From JBQCDV01 sp051960855 (GTDB lineage: Bacteria > Actinomycetota > Actinomycetes > JAJZTN01), in NCBI GenBank assembly GCA_051960855.1, contig JBQCDV010000104.1:1-44426 (forward strand): a stretch of DNA of 44,426 bases, written 5' to 3'. How positions within the stretch are numbered: the first letter of the stretch is position 1; every line of letters starts with the position of its first letter. This document shows, piece after piece, positions 22,725 through 29,195 of the stretch. The notes beneath the pieces were generated by a model. The model made no database searches. It was given only the letters and a program-made list of their open reading frames with translations, and was not told where the DNA came from. The translations under genes and the position numbers were made by a program.

Positions 22725-23523
22725 CGTCGTCGCCGTGCTCGGCACGGGCAAGATGGGCGAGGCGCTGCTGTCAGGGCTGCTGCGCTCCGGCCGCGACCGC
22801 AGCCAGCTGCTCGCGACCGCCCGTCGTCCCGAGCGGGCGCAGGCGCTGCGGGACCGGCACGGCGTCGAGGTGCTCTCGAGTGCCGAGGCTGCCGAGCGGG
22901 CCGACACCCTGATTCTCGCGGTCAAGCCGCAGGACATGGGCGCGCTGCTCGACGAGATCGCCCCTCACGTGCCGGCCGAGAAGCTCGTCGTCAGTGGCGC
23001 CGCGGGGACGACGACGTCGTACCTCGAAGGCCGGCTCGCTGCCGGCACCCCCGTGGTGCGGGTCATGACGAACACGCCGGTGCTCGTCGACCTCGCGATG
23101 AGTGCGATCTCCCCGGGTTCCCACGCGACCGACGAGCATCTGGCGCGCGTGGAGTCGATCTTTGCCGCGGTCGGTCGCACGATCCGCGTCCCGGAGTCGC
23201 AGCAGGACGCGGTGACGGCGCTGTCCGGCAGCGGGCCGGCCTACTTCTTCTACCTCGTCGAGGCGATGACGGACGCCGGGATCCTGCTCGGCCTGCCCCG
23301 TGCGGTCGCCCACGACCTCATCGTGCAGACCGCGATCGGGGCCAGCGTCATGCTGCGCGACTCCGGCGAGCACCCCGTCAAGCTGCGCGAGGCCGTCACC
23401 TCGCCGGCCGGCACGACCATCAACGCCATTCGTGAGCTGGAGAACCACGGCGTCCGCGCCGCGCTGCTCGCGGCGCTCGAGGCGGCACGCGACCGCAGCC
23501 GGGAGCTGGCCTCCGGCAGCTGA
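22717..23523 (+). CDS. proC: Pyrroline-5-carboxylate reductase
   Basis: 268 residues. NAD(P)H-dependent last step of proline synthesis. N-terminal Rossmann motif VLGTGKMGEALLSGLL; VVRVMTNTPVLV; and the C-terminal signature ALSGSGPAYFFYLVEAM (with SGSGPAY) and TSPAGTTINAI. The start GTG 22717 gives VGDVVAVLGTG; it lies inside the proline dehydrogenase gene by 8 nt. It corresponds to Rv0500. In M. tuberculosis a bldC-like gene and bS22 follow directly; here an 11-kb block separates them. Confidence 0.95.
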   Translation: MGDVVAVLGTGKMGEALLSGLLRSGRDRSQLLATARRPERAQALRDRHGVEVLSSAEAAERADTLILAVKPQDMGALLDEIAPHVPAEKLVVSGAAGTTTSYLEGRLAAGTPVVRVMTNTPVLVDLAMSAISPGSHATDEHLARVESIFAAVGRTIRVPESQQDAVTALSGSGPAYFFYLVEAMTDAGILLGLPRAVAHDLIVQTAIGASVMLRDSGEHPVKLREAVTSPAGTTINAIRELENHGVRAALLAALEAARDRSRELASGS

Positions 23524-23589
23524 CGAGCCCTCCGCTGCGGAGGCGTCACCCCTGATTGGCTGGCAGCGGCGGCGTTGGTGGCAGCGGGG

Positions 23590-23721
23590 CTGGCCGCAGG
23601 AGCTGGTGGAGGTCCGGGAGGGCTGGCCGCAGAAGCTGTTGGAGGTCCGGGAGGGCTAGCAGCACAAGCTGTTGGAGGTCCGGGAGGGCTGGCAGCACAA
23701 GCTGTTGGAGGTCCGGGAGGG
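23590..23721 (+). repeat. Four 33-nt direct repeats after proC
   Basis: Units at 23590-23622, 23623-23655, 23656-23688, 23689-23721. Each holds AGCTGTTGGAGGTCCGGGAGGG in its second half (first unit with CTGGTGG); units 3 and 4 differ at one base. No protein-like reading is convincing on either strand: the minus-strand reading gives LPDLQQL repeats only as a consequence of the array. Confidence 0.95.
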
Positions 23722-23723
23722 GT

Positions 23724-23767
23724 CTGTTGGCACTGGTGCACGCCAGGGCGTGCAGCAACTCCGACAG
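23724..23767. other. Central hairpin of the proC-trpS repeat region
   Basis: TGCACGCC (23737-23744) and GGCGTGCA (23747-23754) form a perfect 8-bp stem with a 2-nt AG loop. Outside it CTGTTGG (23724-23730) can pair with CCGACAG (23761-23767), using one G-U pair in RNA. It sits between the two oppositely oriented repeat arrays and between convergent genes, so a bidirectional terminator is possible. Confidence 0.7.
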
Positions 23768-23861
23768 TCCTCGCGCGCAGCGTGCATCAGCACCAACAGC
23801 TCGGGCGCAGCGTGCAGAAACTCCAACAGACCCCGCACGCAGCAGGCAGAAACGCCAACAG
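23761..23861 (-). repeat. Four ~31-nt repeats in opposite orientation before the trpS stop
   Basis: CCRACAG cores at 23761-23767, 23793-23799, 23823-23829 and 23855-23861 recur every 30-32 nt. On the minus strand each begins CTGTTGG or CTGTCGG and continues with a CTGCACGCTGCG-like segment. The core is the reverse complement of the core in the 33-nt array. Together the arrays account for the gene-free stretch 23524-23894; the 66 nt at 23524-23589 show nothing else I can name. Confidence 0.8.
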
Positions 23862-23894
23862 CTCTCCCGCGCACCGAGCGGAACGTCCAGCACC

Positions 23895-24992
23895 TCACCG
23901 AGACAGGCTCAGCAGCCCGAGAGCCTGCTGGGCGCGGGCGAGCACCGGCAGGGCGAGCTGGTGTGCGGACTCCCGACCTCTCCGAAGGGCCGCCAGGACG
24001 CTGTCATCGTCGGTCGCGGCGAGCCGCTGCTGCAGCGGAGCCAGGGTGTCGATGACGGCGTCGGCGACCTCCCGCTTCAGTGCGGCGTAGCCGTCGATCC
24101 CGTCCGCTGCCGCGGCCGGATCGGGTAGGTCACGGCACGCGGCCAGAATCGTCAGGAGATTGCTCACTCCCGGCTTCGCGGCCGGGTCGTAGCGCACGTC
24201 GCCGTCGCTGTCGGTCACCGCGCGAGCGACCTTGCGACGGATCACCTCCGGCGGGTCCGTCAGCAGGATCACGCCGCCGCTGGCTCCAGCCGTCTTGCCC
24301 ATCTTGGCCGTGGGGTCCAGCAGGTCCATGACGCGAGCGGCGACTGGAGGCTGCACCGCCCGGGGCACGACGAAGACCGGGACGTCGCCGCCGTACTCCC
24401 GGTTGACGCGCTCAGCCAGGTCGCGGGTCAGCTCGACGTGCTGGCGCTGGTCATCACCCACGGGCACCTCCGTGGTGCCGTAGAGCAGGATGTCGGCTGC
24501 CATGAGCGCCGGGTAGGTGAACAAGGACGCCCGGGTGGTCGCTTCGCCTCGCCCCTTCTCCTTGTACTGGATCATCCGCGAGAGCTCGCCGGTGCGGGCG
24601 ACGCACTCAAGCAGATAGGACAGCTCGGAGTGGGCGGGCACCGAGCTCTGCAGGAAGACGACGGAGGCGTCGAGCCCGAGCGCCAGGTAGAGGCGGGCCA
24701 GGTCGAGACTGCGCCGTCGCACCGCCTGCGGGTCGTGTGTGACGGTCAGCGCGTGCAGGTCGGCGACGAAGTAGACCGCTCGGGACGCCTCGGGGTCCGC
24801 AGGGTCGTACAGCGGGTCGGCGGTGATGTCGTCCTGCAGCGCCACGAACTGCCGCAGCGCGCCGAGGTAGTTGCCGAGGGTCGGTTCGCCGGTGGGCTTG
24901 ATACCGGAGAGGACGCGGCGGGGCGAGGCTGCCGAAGGGACGTCGGGAGTGACGACGGCAGGGGTGGCGGGGCGGAGGTCGACGGTGGTCAT
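23895..24992 (-). CDS. trpS: Tryptophanyl-tRNA synthetase
   Basis: 365 residues. Charges tRNA(Trp). The class I HIGH-equivalent is GIKPTGEPTLGNYLGA (TLGN), and the KMSKS-equivalent is KMGKT (230-234), a non-canonical form. YPALMAADILLYG and VPVGDDQRQHVELTRDLAERVN (quoted partly) are the tryptophan/ATP-site signatures. ATG 24992 was chosen: GGAG lies 6 nt before it, and the leader peptide ORF upstream occupies the other potential coding region. It is likely controlled by the leader (25109-25177) through attenuation. Whether it is the sole or an auxiliary, inhibitor-resistant TrpRS cannot be told from the window. Confidence 0.95.
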   Translation of the reverse strand: MTTVDLRPATPAVVTPDVPSAASPRRVLSGIKPTGEPTLGNYLGALRQFVALQDDITADPLYDPADPEASRAVYFVADLHALTVTHDPQAVRRRSLDLARLYLALGLDASVVFLQSSVPAHSELSYLLECVARTGELSRMIQYKEKGRGEATTRASLFTYPALMAADILLYGTTEVPVGDDQRQHVELTRDLAERVNREYGGDVPVFVVPRAVQPPVAARVMDLLDPTAKMGKTAGASGGVILLTDPPEVIRRKVARAVTDSDGDVRYDPAAKPGVSNLLTILAACRDLPDPAAAADGIDGYAALKREVADAVIDTLAPLQQRLAATDDDSVLAALRRGRESAHQLALPVLARAQQALGLLSLSR

Positions 24993-24996
24993 GGGG

Positions 24997-25018
24997 GGCT
25001 CCGAGATGGTCAGGAGCC
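24997..25018 (-). promoter_or_regulatory. Hairpin sequestering the trpS ribosome-binding site
   Basis: On the minus strand GGCTCC and GGAGCC pair (25018-25013 with 25002-24997) around a 10-nt loop. The GGAG of the trpS ribosome-binding site lies in the stem, so this structure would reduce translation of trpS. Confidence 0.55.
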
Positions 25019-25071
25019 GCTTCCGCCGCCGCAGCGGGGGAGATCGACGTCTGTCGTAGCCACGTCGGGGT

Positions 25072-25098
25072 CGGCCGCTGGGACGGAGGCAGCGGCCG
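25072..25098 (-). terminator. Candidate attenuator hairpin in the trpS leader
   Basis: CGGCCGCTG and CAGCGGCCG (minus strand) form a perfect 9-bp GC-rich stem with a 9-nt loop, starting 11 nt after the leader-peptide stop. There is no T-run after it, but many actinobacterial terminators lack one. It is placed like the terminator of a ribosome-mediated attenuator. Confidence 0.55.
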
Positions 25099-25108
25099 GG
25101 GCGAACGA

Positions 25109-25177
25109 CTAGAGGCGTGCGCAGACGGTGGCGGCCGCAGGGGCCTGCCACCAGCAGCGGAAGATCGAGGTGCGCAC
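25109..25177 (-). CDS. trpS leader peptide with tandem Trp codons
   Basis: A 22-codon ORF, GTG 25177 to TAG 25109, reading VRTSIFRCWWQAPAAATVCA then Arg-Leu-stop. Residues 9 and 10 are Trp encoded by TGG TGG (25153-25148), in a window where Trp codons are rare. A TAAGGT box lies exactly 6 nt before the GTG, so the ORF would start at the 5' end of the transcript. The Trp codons lie in the first hairpin (25127-25152). The arrangement fits a leader that senses charged tRNA(Trp). It is too short for standard gene calls. Confidence 0.8.
   Translation of the reverse strand: MRTSIFRCWWQAPAAATVCARL
25127..25152 (-). promoter_or_regulatory. Leader hairpin 1 containing the Trp codons
   Basis: GGTGGCGGCC (25127-25136) pairs with GGCC (25142-25145) and GCCACC (25147-25152), a 10-bp stem with a one-base bulge and a 5-nt loop. 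A ribosome stalled at TGG TGG would occupy this stem. Confidence 0.6.
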
Positions 25178-25183
25178 GCGACC

Positions 25184-25189
25184 ACCTTA
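25184..25189 (-). promoter_or_regulatory. -10 box of the trpS leader
   Basis: Minus-strand TAAGGT, 6 nt, then GTG 25177. It is back to back with the -10 of the divergent GNAT gene at 25197-25202, with 7 nt between the two boxes. Confidence 0.6.
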
Positions 25190-25196
25190 GCCCGGG

Positions 25197-25202
25197 TACG
25201 GT
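25197..25202 (+). promoter_or_regulatory. -10 box, leaderless start of the GNAT gene
   Basis: TACGGT, 6 nt, then GTG 25209. No Shine-Dalgarno is present. Confidence 0.6.
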
Positions 25203-25208
25203 CTGGGC

Positions 25209-25745
25209 GTGCTCGCTCTGCCTGGCGGACGAGTCGCGGTCCGCAGGCTCGGGCCGGACGACTGGCAGCTGCGCCGCGACCTCCGACTCCGCGCGCTGCA
25301 GGAGTCACCAGACGCGTTCTGGTCCACCTACCAGGACGAGGCCGGGCGCGACGACGGACGGTGGCAGTCGGCGCTCGACCCGGATCCCGACCGTGCCGCG
25401 TGGGTGGTGGAGCTCGACGACGAGGCCGTCGGCATGGTCTCCACCTTCATCGACCGCAACGGCGCATCCGGCTCCGCACCTGACCCCGAGACCGCCCACC
25501 TGGTCGGGCTGTCAGTCGACCCGGTGGTCCGGGGGCGCCGGCTCGCGTCCCTGCTCGTCGAGGCGGTGGTCGCGTGGGCGCGCGAGCGCGGGCTCCGTCG
25601 CGTGAGCCTGTGGGTGGTCGACACGAACGACGGAGCGGGGCGTCTCTACGCGCGCCATGGTTTCCGTCCCACCGGCCGGACCGGCACCTTCCCCGAGCCT
25701 CGGGCACATCTCGCCGAGCACGAGGAAGAGCTGCTGCTCGGGTAG
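25209..25745 (+). CDS. GNAT-family N-acetyltransferase
   Basis: 178 residues, one GNAT domain. The N-terminal strand-helix (VAVRRLGPDDWQLRRDLRL) is typical; the acetyl-CoA loop reads LSVDPVVRGRRLASLLVEAV, and the C-terminal LWVVDTNDGAGRLYARHGFRPTG is motif B (shown in part as NDGAGRLYARHGF). RimI-like in layout, but the substrate is unknown. Its TAG stop is part of the -10 box of the next gene. Confidence 0.9.
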   Translation: MLALPGGRVAVRRLGPDDWQLRRDLRLRALQESPDAFWSTYQDEAGRDDGRWQSALDPDPDRAAWVVELDDEAVGMVSTFIDRNGASGSAPDPETAHLVGLSVDPVVRGRRLASLLVEAVVAWARERGLRRVSLWVVDTNDGAGRLYARHGFRPTGRTGTFPEPRAHLAEHEEELLLG

Positions 25746-25748
25746 CGT
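25743..25748 (+). promoter_or_regulatory. -10 box, leaderless start of the deacetylase gene
   Basis: TAGCGT, 7 nt, then ATG 25756. The TAG of the box is also the stop codon of the upstream GNAT gene. Confidence 0.6.
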
Positions 25749-25755
25749 CGAGGCC

Positions 25756-26934
25756 ATGAGCGGGCCCGCGACGGTGATCTGGGACGCGTCCTTCACCGAC
25801 TACGACTTCGGCCCCAGCCACCCGATGAACCCGCTGCGCGCCGACCTCACCGTCCGGCTGGCACGTGAGCTGGGCGTGCTCGACCGGCCCGGTGTGCGCG
25901 TCGTCAACCCCGCGGTGGCAAGCGACGCCGACCTGCGCCGGGTGCACGAGCAGCACTACATCGACGGCGTTCGGGAAGCGGGTGCGACGCTGCTGCCCGA
26001 CGAGCGCCACGGGCTGGGCAGCGACGACAACCCCGTGTTCCCCGACATGCACGAGGCGTCCGCGCACGTCGTCGGCGGCACGCTGCGGCTCGCCGAGGAG
26101 GTGTGGTCCGGCCGTGCGCTGCACGGTGCGAACATCGCCGGCGGCCTGCACCACGCGATGGCCGGCTACGCGTCCGGCTTCTGCGTGTACAACGACGTCG
26201 CTGTCGGCATCTCGCGGCTGCTCGAGCTGGGGGCGCAGCGCGTCGCCTACGTCGACATCGACGTGCACCACGGGGATGGTGTCGAGCGGGCGTTCTGGGA
26301 CGACCCGCGCGTGCTGACCATCTCGGTGCACGAGTCGGGCCGGACGCTGTGGCCGGGCACCGGTTGGGCGGACGACTCAGGAGGGACCGGCGCGGAGGGA
26401 AGTGCGGTCAACCTCGCCCTGCCCGCCGGCACCGGCGACGAGCGGTGGCTGCGGGCCTTCCACTCGGTGGTGCCGCCGCTGGTGCGGTCGTTCCAGCCCG
26501 AGGTTCTGGTCACGCAGCATGGCTGCGACTCCCACGTGCTCGACCCGTTGGCCAACCTCGCGCTGACCGTCGACGCCCAGCGGGCGGCCGCTCTCGCACT
26601 GCACGATCTTGCCCACGAGGTCGCCGCTGGCCGCTGGATCGCCACCGGCGGCGGCGGCTACGAGATCGTCGACGTCGTGCCGCGGGCGTGGGCGCACCTG
26701 CTCGCGATCGCCACCGGGGAGCCGGTCGAGCCGACGACCCCGACGCCTGCCGGCTGGCGGGAGTACGTGACCGAGCTGCTGGGACGGCCGGCCCCGGCGC
26801 GGATGACCGATGGACGCACACCGCACTGGCGGCCCTGGGAAGAGGGCTACGACCCCTCCGACGCGGTCGACCGCGCGATCATGGCGACGCGGGTCGCGGC
26901 CTTCCCGGCGCACGGGCTGGACCCGCAGCCCTAG
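25756..26934 (+). CDS. AcuC-type class I histone deacetylase-like amidohydrolase
   Basis: 392 residues. Zn-dependent deacetylase fold. His132-His133 (GGLHHAMAGYASGF), the zinc ligands Asp169 and His171 (VDIDVHHGDGVE) and Asp258 (QHGCDSH), and the transition-state residue in GGGGY (Tyr about 302) are all visible. AcuC homologues deacetylate acetyl-CoA synthetase in Bacillus; sitting next to a GNAT acetyltransferase gene suggests an acetylation/deacetylation pair, which is an inference. The stop shares CTAG with the convergent kinase gene. Confidence 0.9.
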   Translation: MSGPATVIWDASFTDYDFGPSHPMNPLRADLTVRLARELGVLDRPGVRVVNPAVASDADLRRVHEQHYIDGVREAGATLLPDERHGLGSDDNPVFPDMHEASAHVVGGTLRLAEEVWSGRALHGANIAGGLHHAMAGYASGFCVYNDVAVGISRLLELGAQRVAYVDIDVHHGDGVERAFWDDPRVLTISVHESGRTLWPGTGWADDSGGTGAEGSAVNLALPAGTGDERWLRAFHSVVPPLVRSFQPEVLVTQHGCDSHVLDPLANLALTVDAQRAAALALHDLAHEVAAGRWIATGGGGYEIVDVVPRAWAHLLAIATGEPVEPTTPTPAGWREYVTELLGRPAPARMTDGRTPHWRPWEEGYDPSDAVDRAIMATRVAAFPAHGLDPQP

Positions 26935-27974
26935 CCGGCCGCCTGCACCGCGGCGGCCATCAGCGGGGAGGCCGTCAGCGCCAGGTCGAGCTCGGCACGG
27001 GTGGGGCCGGTTGCTGAGCCCTCCCGCATGACGGCGACGCCCGCTGCGACGTTCGCGAGGGTTGCGGCCGTCGGCACGTCATGGTGGGCCAGGTGGGCGA
27101 GCAGCGCTCCCGTATGGGCATCGCCCGCTCCGGTCGTGTCGACCACCGGGATGTCGCGCAGGGCAGGGATGGCGGTGCAGCCGTGGCGCGTGGAGTAGAG
27201 CCGGCAGCCGTGGGCGCCGTTGCGGAGGATGACGATCCCCTGTTCGGGCAGCCGCTGCAGCAGCGCGTGACCGAGGGTGTCGAGGTCCGAGTCGGCCCCG
27301 TCGGTGGCGCCGGCCATGAGTCGGGCCTCGCGGACGCTGAGCGTCACGATGTCGGCGCGGGCGAGGACCGGTGCCAGGCGGTCGGCGGGAATCTCGCCGG
27401 CCAGCGGCCCGGGGTCGAGCAGGACCAGGACGTGGTGGGGCAGGCGTGCCACCCAGGCGGCGATGGCGGGGCCGGAGACGTCGTAGCAGAGGTCGTAGCC
27501 GGAGATCCACAGGGCATCCCCGGGCTCCAGCCGCGCCTGCTCGAGGTCGGCGGCCGTCAGACGACTCTCGATGCCGGGGCTCGTGACGAACGTGCGCTCG
27601 CCGTTGGGCTCCACCAGCGTCACGCAGAAACCGGTGTCCCCCGTGGCGGATCGGCGGGGGAGCAGCAGCTCGACGCGCTCTCGGCGGAGGGCTTCCCGCG
27701 CGATGTCCCCGAAGGGCCCGTCGCCCACGTGTCCGATCAGCGCACTCGGCAGCCCGAGCCGGGTCGCGGCAGCGGCGACGTTGAAGGCGCCACCGGCCTG
27801 GGTGCGCGGGGACGACGCGAGAACGTCGCCGCCCGGCGGCGGCAGCGCGGGAACCTTGAGGGCCACGTCGGCGAGGACGCTGCCGACGAGGACGAGGCGC
27901 TCGGGGGCGACGCGGGCCCGCCACTCGTGGGCAGGCGGACTGACGGAACGGGGAGTGCGTGGCGAGCCGGTCAC
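26931..27974 (-). CDS. PfkB-family carbohydrate or nucleoside kinase
   Basis: 347 residues. Ribokinase fold: the N-terminal VLVGSVLADVALKVPALPPPGGDVL and TQAGGAFNVAAAATRLG are PfkB signature 1 region (GGAFNVA), and VVDTTGAGDAHTGALLA is signature 2 with the catalytic Asp in GAGD. The substrate sugar is uncertain. GTG 27974 overlaps the stop of the ADP-ribosylglycohydrolase gene (GTGA). Together with that hydrolase and the divergent NCS1 permease it suggests uptake of a nucleoside-like compound, cleavage of its N-glycosidic bond, and phosphorylation of the released sugar. Confidence 0.9.
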   Translation of the reverse strand: MTGSPRTPRSVSPPAHEWRARVAPERLVLVGSVLADVALKVPALPPPGGDVLASSPRTQAGGAFNVAAAATRLGLPSALIGHVGDGPFGDIAREALRRERVELLLPRRSATGDTGFCVTLVEPNGERTFVTSPGIESRLTAADLEQARLEPGDALWISGYDLCYDVSGPAIAAWVARLPHHVLVLLDPGPLAGEIPADRLAPVLARADIVTLSVREARLMAGATDGADSDLDTLGHALLQRLPEQGIVILRNGAHGCRLYSTRHGCTAIPALRDIPVVDTTGAGDAHTGALLAHLAHHDVPTAATLANVAAGVAVMREGSATGPTRAELDLALTASPLMAAAVQAAG

Positions 27975-29065
27975 CCTCGCAGTATCGCGACCGTTCCCCG
28001 CAGGTCGAGCAGCGCCTCGGCCACGGAGTCGAGGTCTGCGAGCTGAGGGTTGGCGCCGACGACCTGCTGGCGAGCGAAGGCGGGAAAGGCATGGGCACCA
28101 TGGCAGGCACCGCTCACGGCACCGACCATCGCCGCGATCGTGTCGCTGTCGCCGCCGAGGCTGGCGGCCATCCGGGTCGCCGCCCAGGGGTCGTGCGGGT
28201 AGAGCGTGAGAACCGCGAACGCTGCGGGGACCGACTCCTGAGTGGCGACTCCCGTCCCCACGAGTCGGCTGATGAGGTCGAGGTCGTGGGTGTCCTGCGA
28301 GCGGCTGCGGGTGTGCGAGGCGGGTAGCGAGGTGGGGGCCTGGTCCGCGACGAGGGCGCAGGCCCACACGATGCGCGAGGCGACGTCGGCGCCCGGCAGG
28401 TAGCGCCCCCGGCGAGCCCCGAGCTCGGCGGCGGCGACCCCGACCGTGATCGCGTCCAGCACACCCGCCCCGTCGAGCCCGGCGCTGACCGCCGCGGCGA
28501 CGGCCGCTGCGCCCGCGTTGGCGACGCAGGTGTCGTGAGTCGGCCGGTCGACCTCGGCGACCAGGTCGACGAGGTCGACCAGCGGCTCGGGTGGCATCAG
28601 GATGCCGATCGGCGCCGCGCGCATCGCGGCGCCATTGGTGTCGCCCCATCGTCCACTGTCGGCGACCGACGCCCCGTCGGCCAGCAGCGTGAGAGCTCGC
28701 CGCGTCGAGGGGCCGAGGAGGTCCGCCGACCCCTGCGCGACCATCCCGCGCTCCCACCTCAGCAGCGCGTCTGCGAAGTCACGGGGCTCGACGCGACCCC
28801 GGCCCGCGACGAGCAGCCGGGCGAGGATGAGGGCCTGGTCGGTGTCGTCGGTGACGCGCGCCTCCGGCGTCCCCGGCGAGATCTCGTTGTCCACCGGGCC
28901 TGGCTCGAAGCCGGCCACCGTGCCCCACCGTTCCTTCACCAGCTCGCGGGGGAGCAGCTGCGTCGGCATGCCGAGGGCGTCGCCGATCGCGAGCCCGAGC
29001 AGGGCGCCTGTCGCGCGCACGAGCTGGACGCCGCGAGCGCCTGAGGTCCCTCCCACGGCCCTCAT
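27971..29065 (-). CDS. ADP-ribosylglycohydrolase family protein
   Basis: 364 residues. DraG/ARH fold: LGLAIGDALGMPTQ at the N-terminus, the dinuclear Mg site in VTDDTDQAL, DTNGAAMRAAPIGIL, and C-terminal GGDSDTIAAMVGAVSGA with the second pair of metal-binding Asp. These enzymes remove ADP-ribose from proteins or cleave other N-glycosides. Coupling to a PfkB kinase by a 4-nt overlap favours a small-molecule substrate over protein de-ADP-ribosylation. ATG 29065 was chosen; GTG 29056 is possible. No transmembrane or signal sequence. Confidence 0.9.
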   Translation of the reverse strand: MRAVGGTSGARGVQLVRATGALLGLAIGDALGMPTQLLPRELVKERWGTVAGFEPGPVDNEISPGTPEARVTDDTDQALILARLLVAGRGRVEPRDFADALLRWERGMVAQGSADLLGPSTRRALTLLADGASVADSGRWGDTNGAAMRAAPIGILMPPEPLVDLVDLVAEVDRPTHDTCVANAGAAAVAAAVSAGLDGAGVLDAITVGVAAAELGARRGRYLPGADVASRIVWACALVADQAPTSLPASHTRSRSQDTHDLDLISRLVGTGVATQESVPAAFAVLTLYPHDPWAATRMAASLGGDSDTIAAMVGAVSGACHGAHAFPAFARQQVVGANPQLADLDSVAEALLDLRGTVAILRG

Positions 29066-29122
29066 CTTGGCCCCTCGGCATCGCCGCCCGCCGGTCCGCC
29101 ACGAAGGTGGTACCGCGCAATC

Positions 29123-29138
29123 GTGTGTCCTGCCACAC
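29123..29138. promoter_or_regulatory. Inverted repeat in the hydrolase-permease divergent gap
   Basis: GTGTG-TCCTGC-CACAC, 5-bp arms and 6-nt spacer, sits midway between the two divergent start codons. It may be an operator shared by both transcripts. Confidence 0.3.
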
Positions 29139-29195
29139 TGAGCCCGCACTCACCCCCTCCGTCTCCTGCCCTTCCTGCACGCCTCGGGAGCGTCG

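Noticed and set aside
23590..23721. CRISPR array
   Set aside because: The 33-nt units are directly abutting with no variable spacers, and no cas genes are near.
23546..23893. A 115-codon minus-strand ORF with LPDLQQL repeats in the proC-trpS gap
   Set aside because: It exists only because the 33-nt repeats are divisible by three; frames on the other strand are open as well, there is no ribosome-binding site or promoter, and the non-repeat part shows no protein-like pattern.
24993..25178. T-box riboswitch upstream of trpS
   Set aside because: No T-box sequence or stem I motifs; the tandem Trp codons and hairpins fit ribosome-mediated attenuation instead.
29066..29195. Purine or other riboswitch in the permease leader
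   Set aside because: The 130-nt gap is shared with a divergent gene and I see no conserved riboswitch core; only a small inverted repeat.
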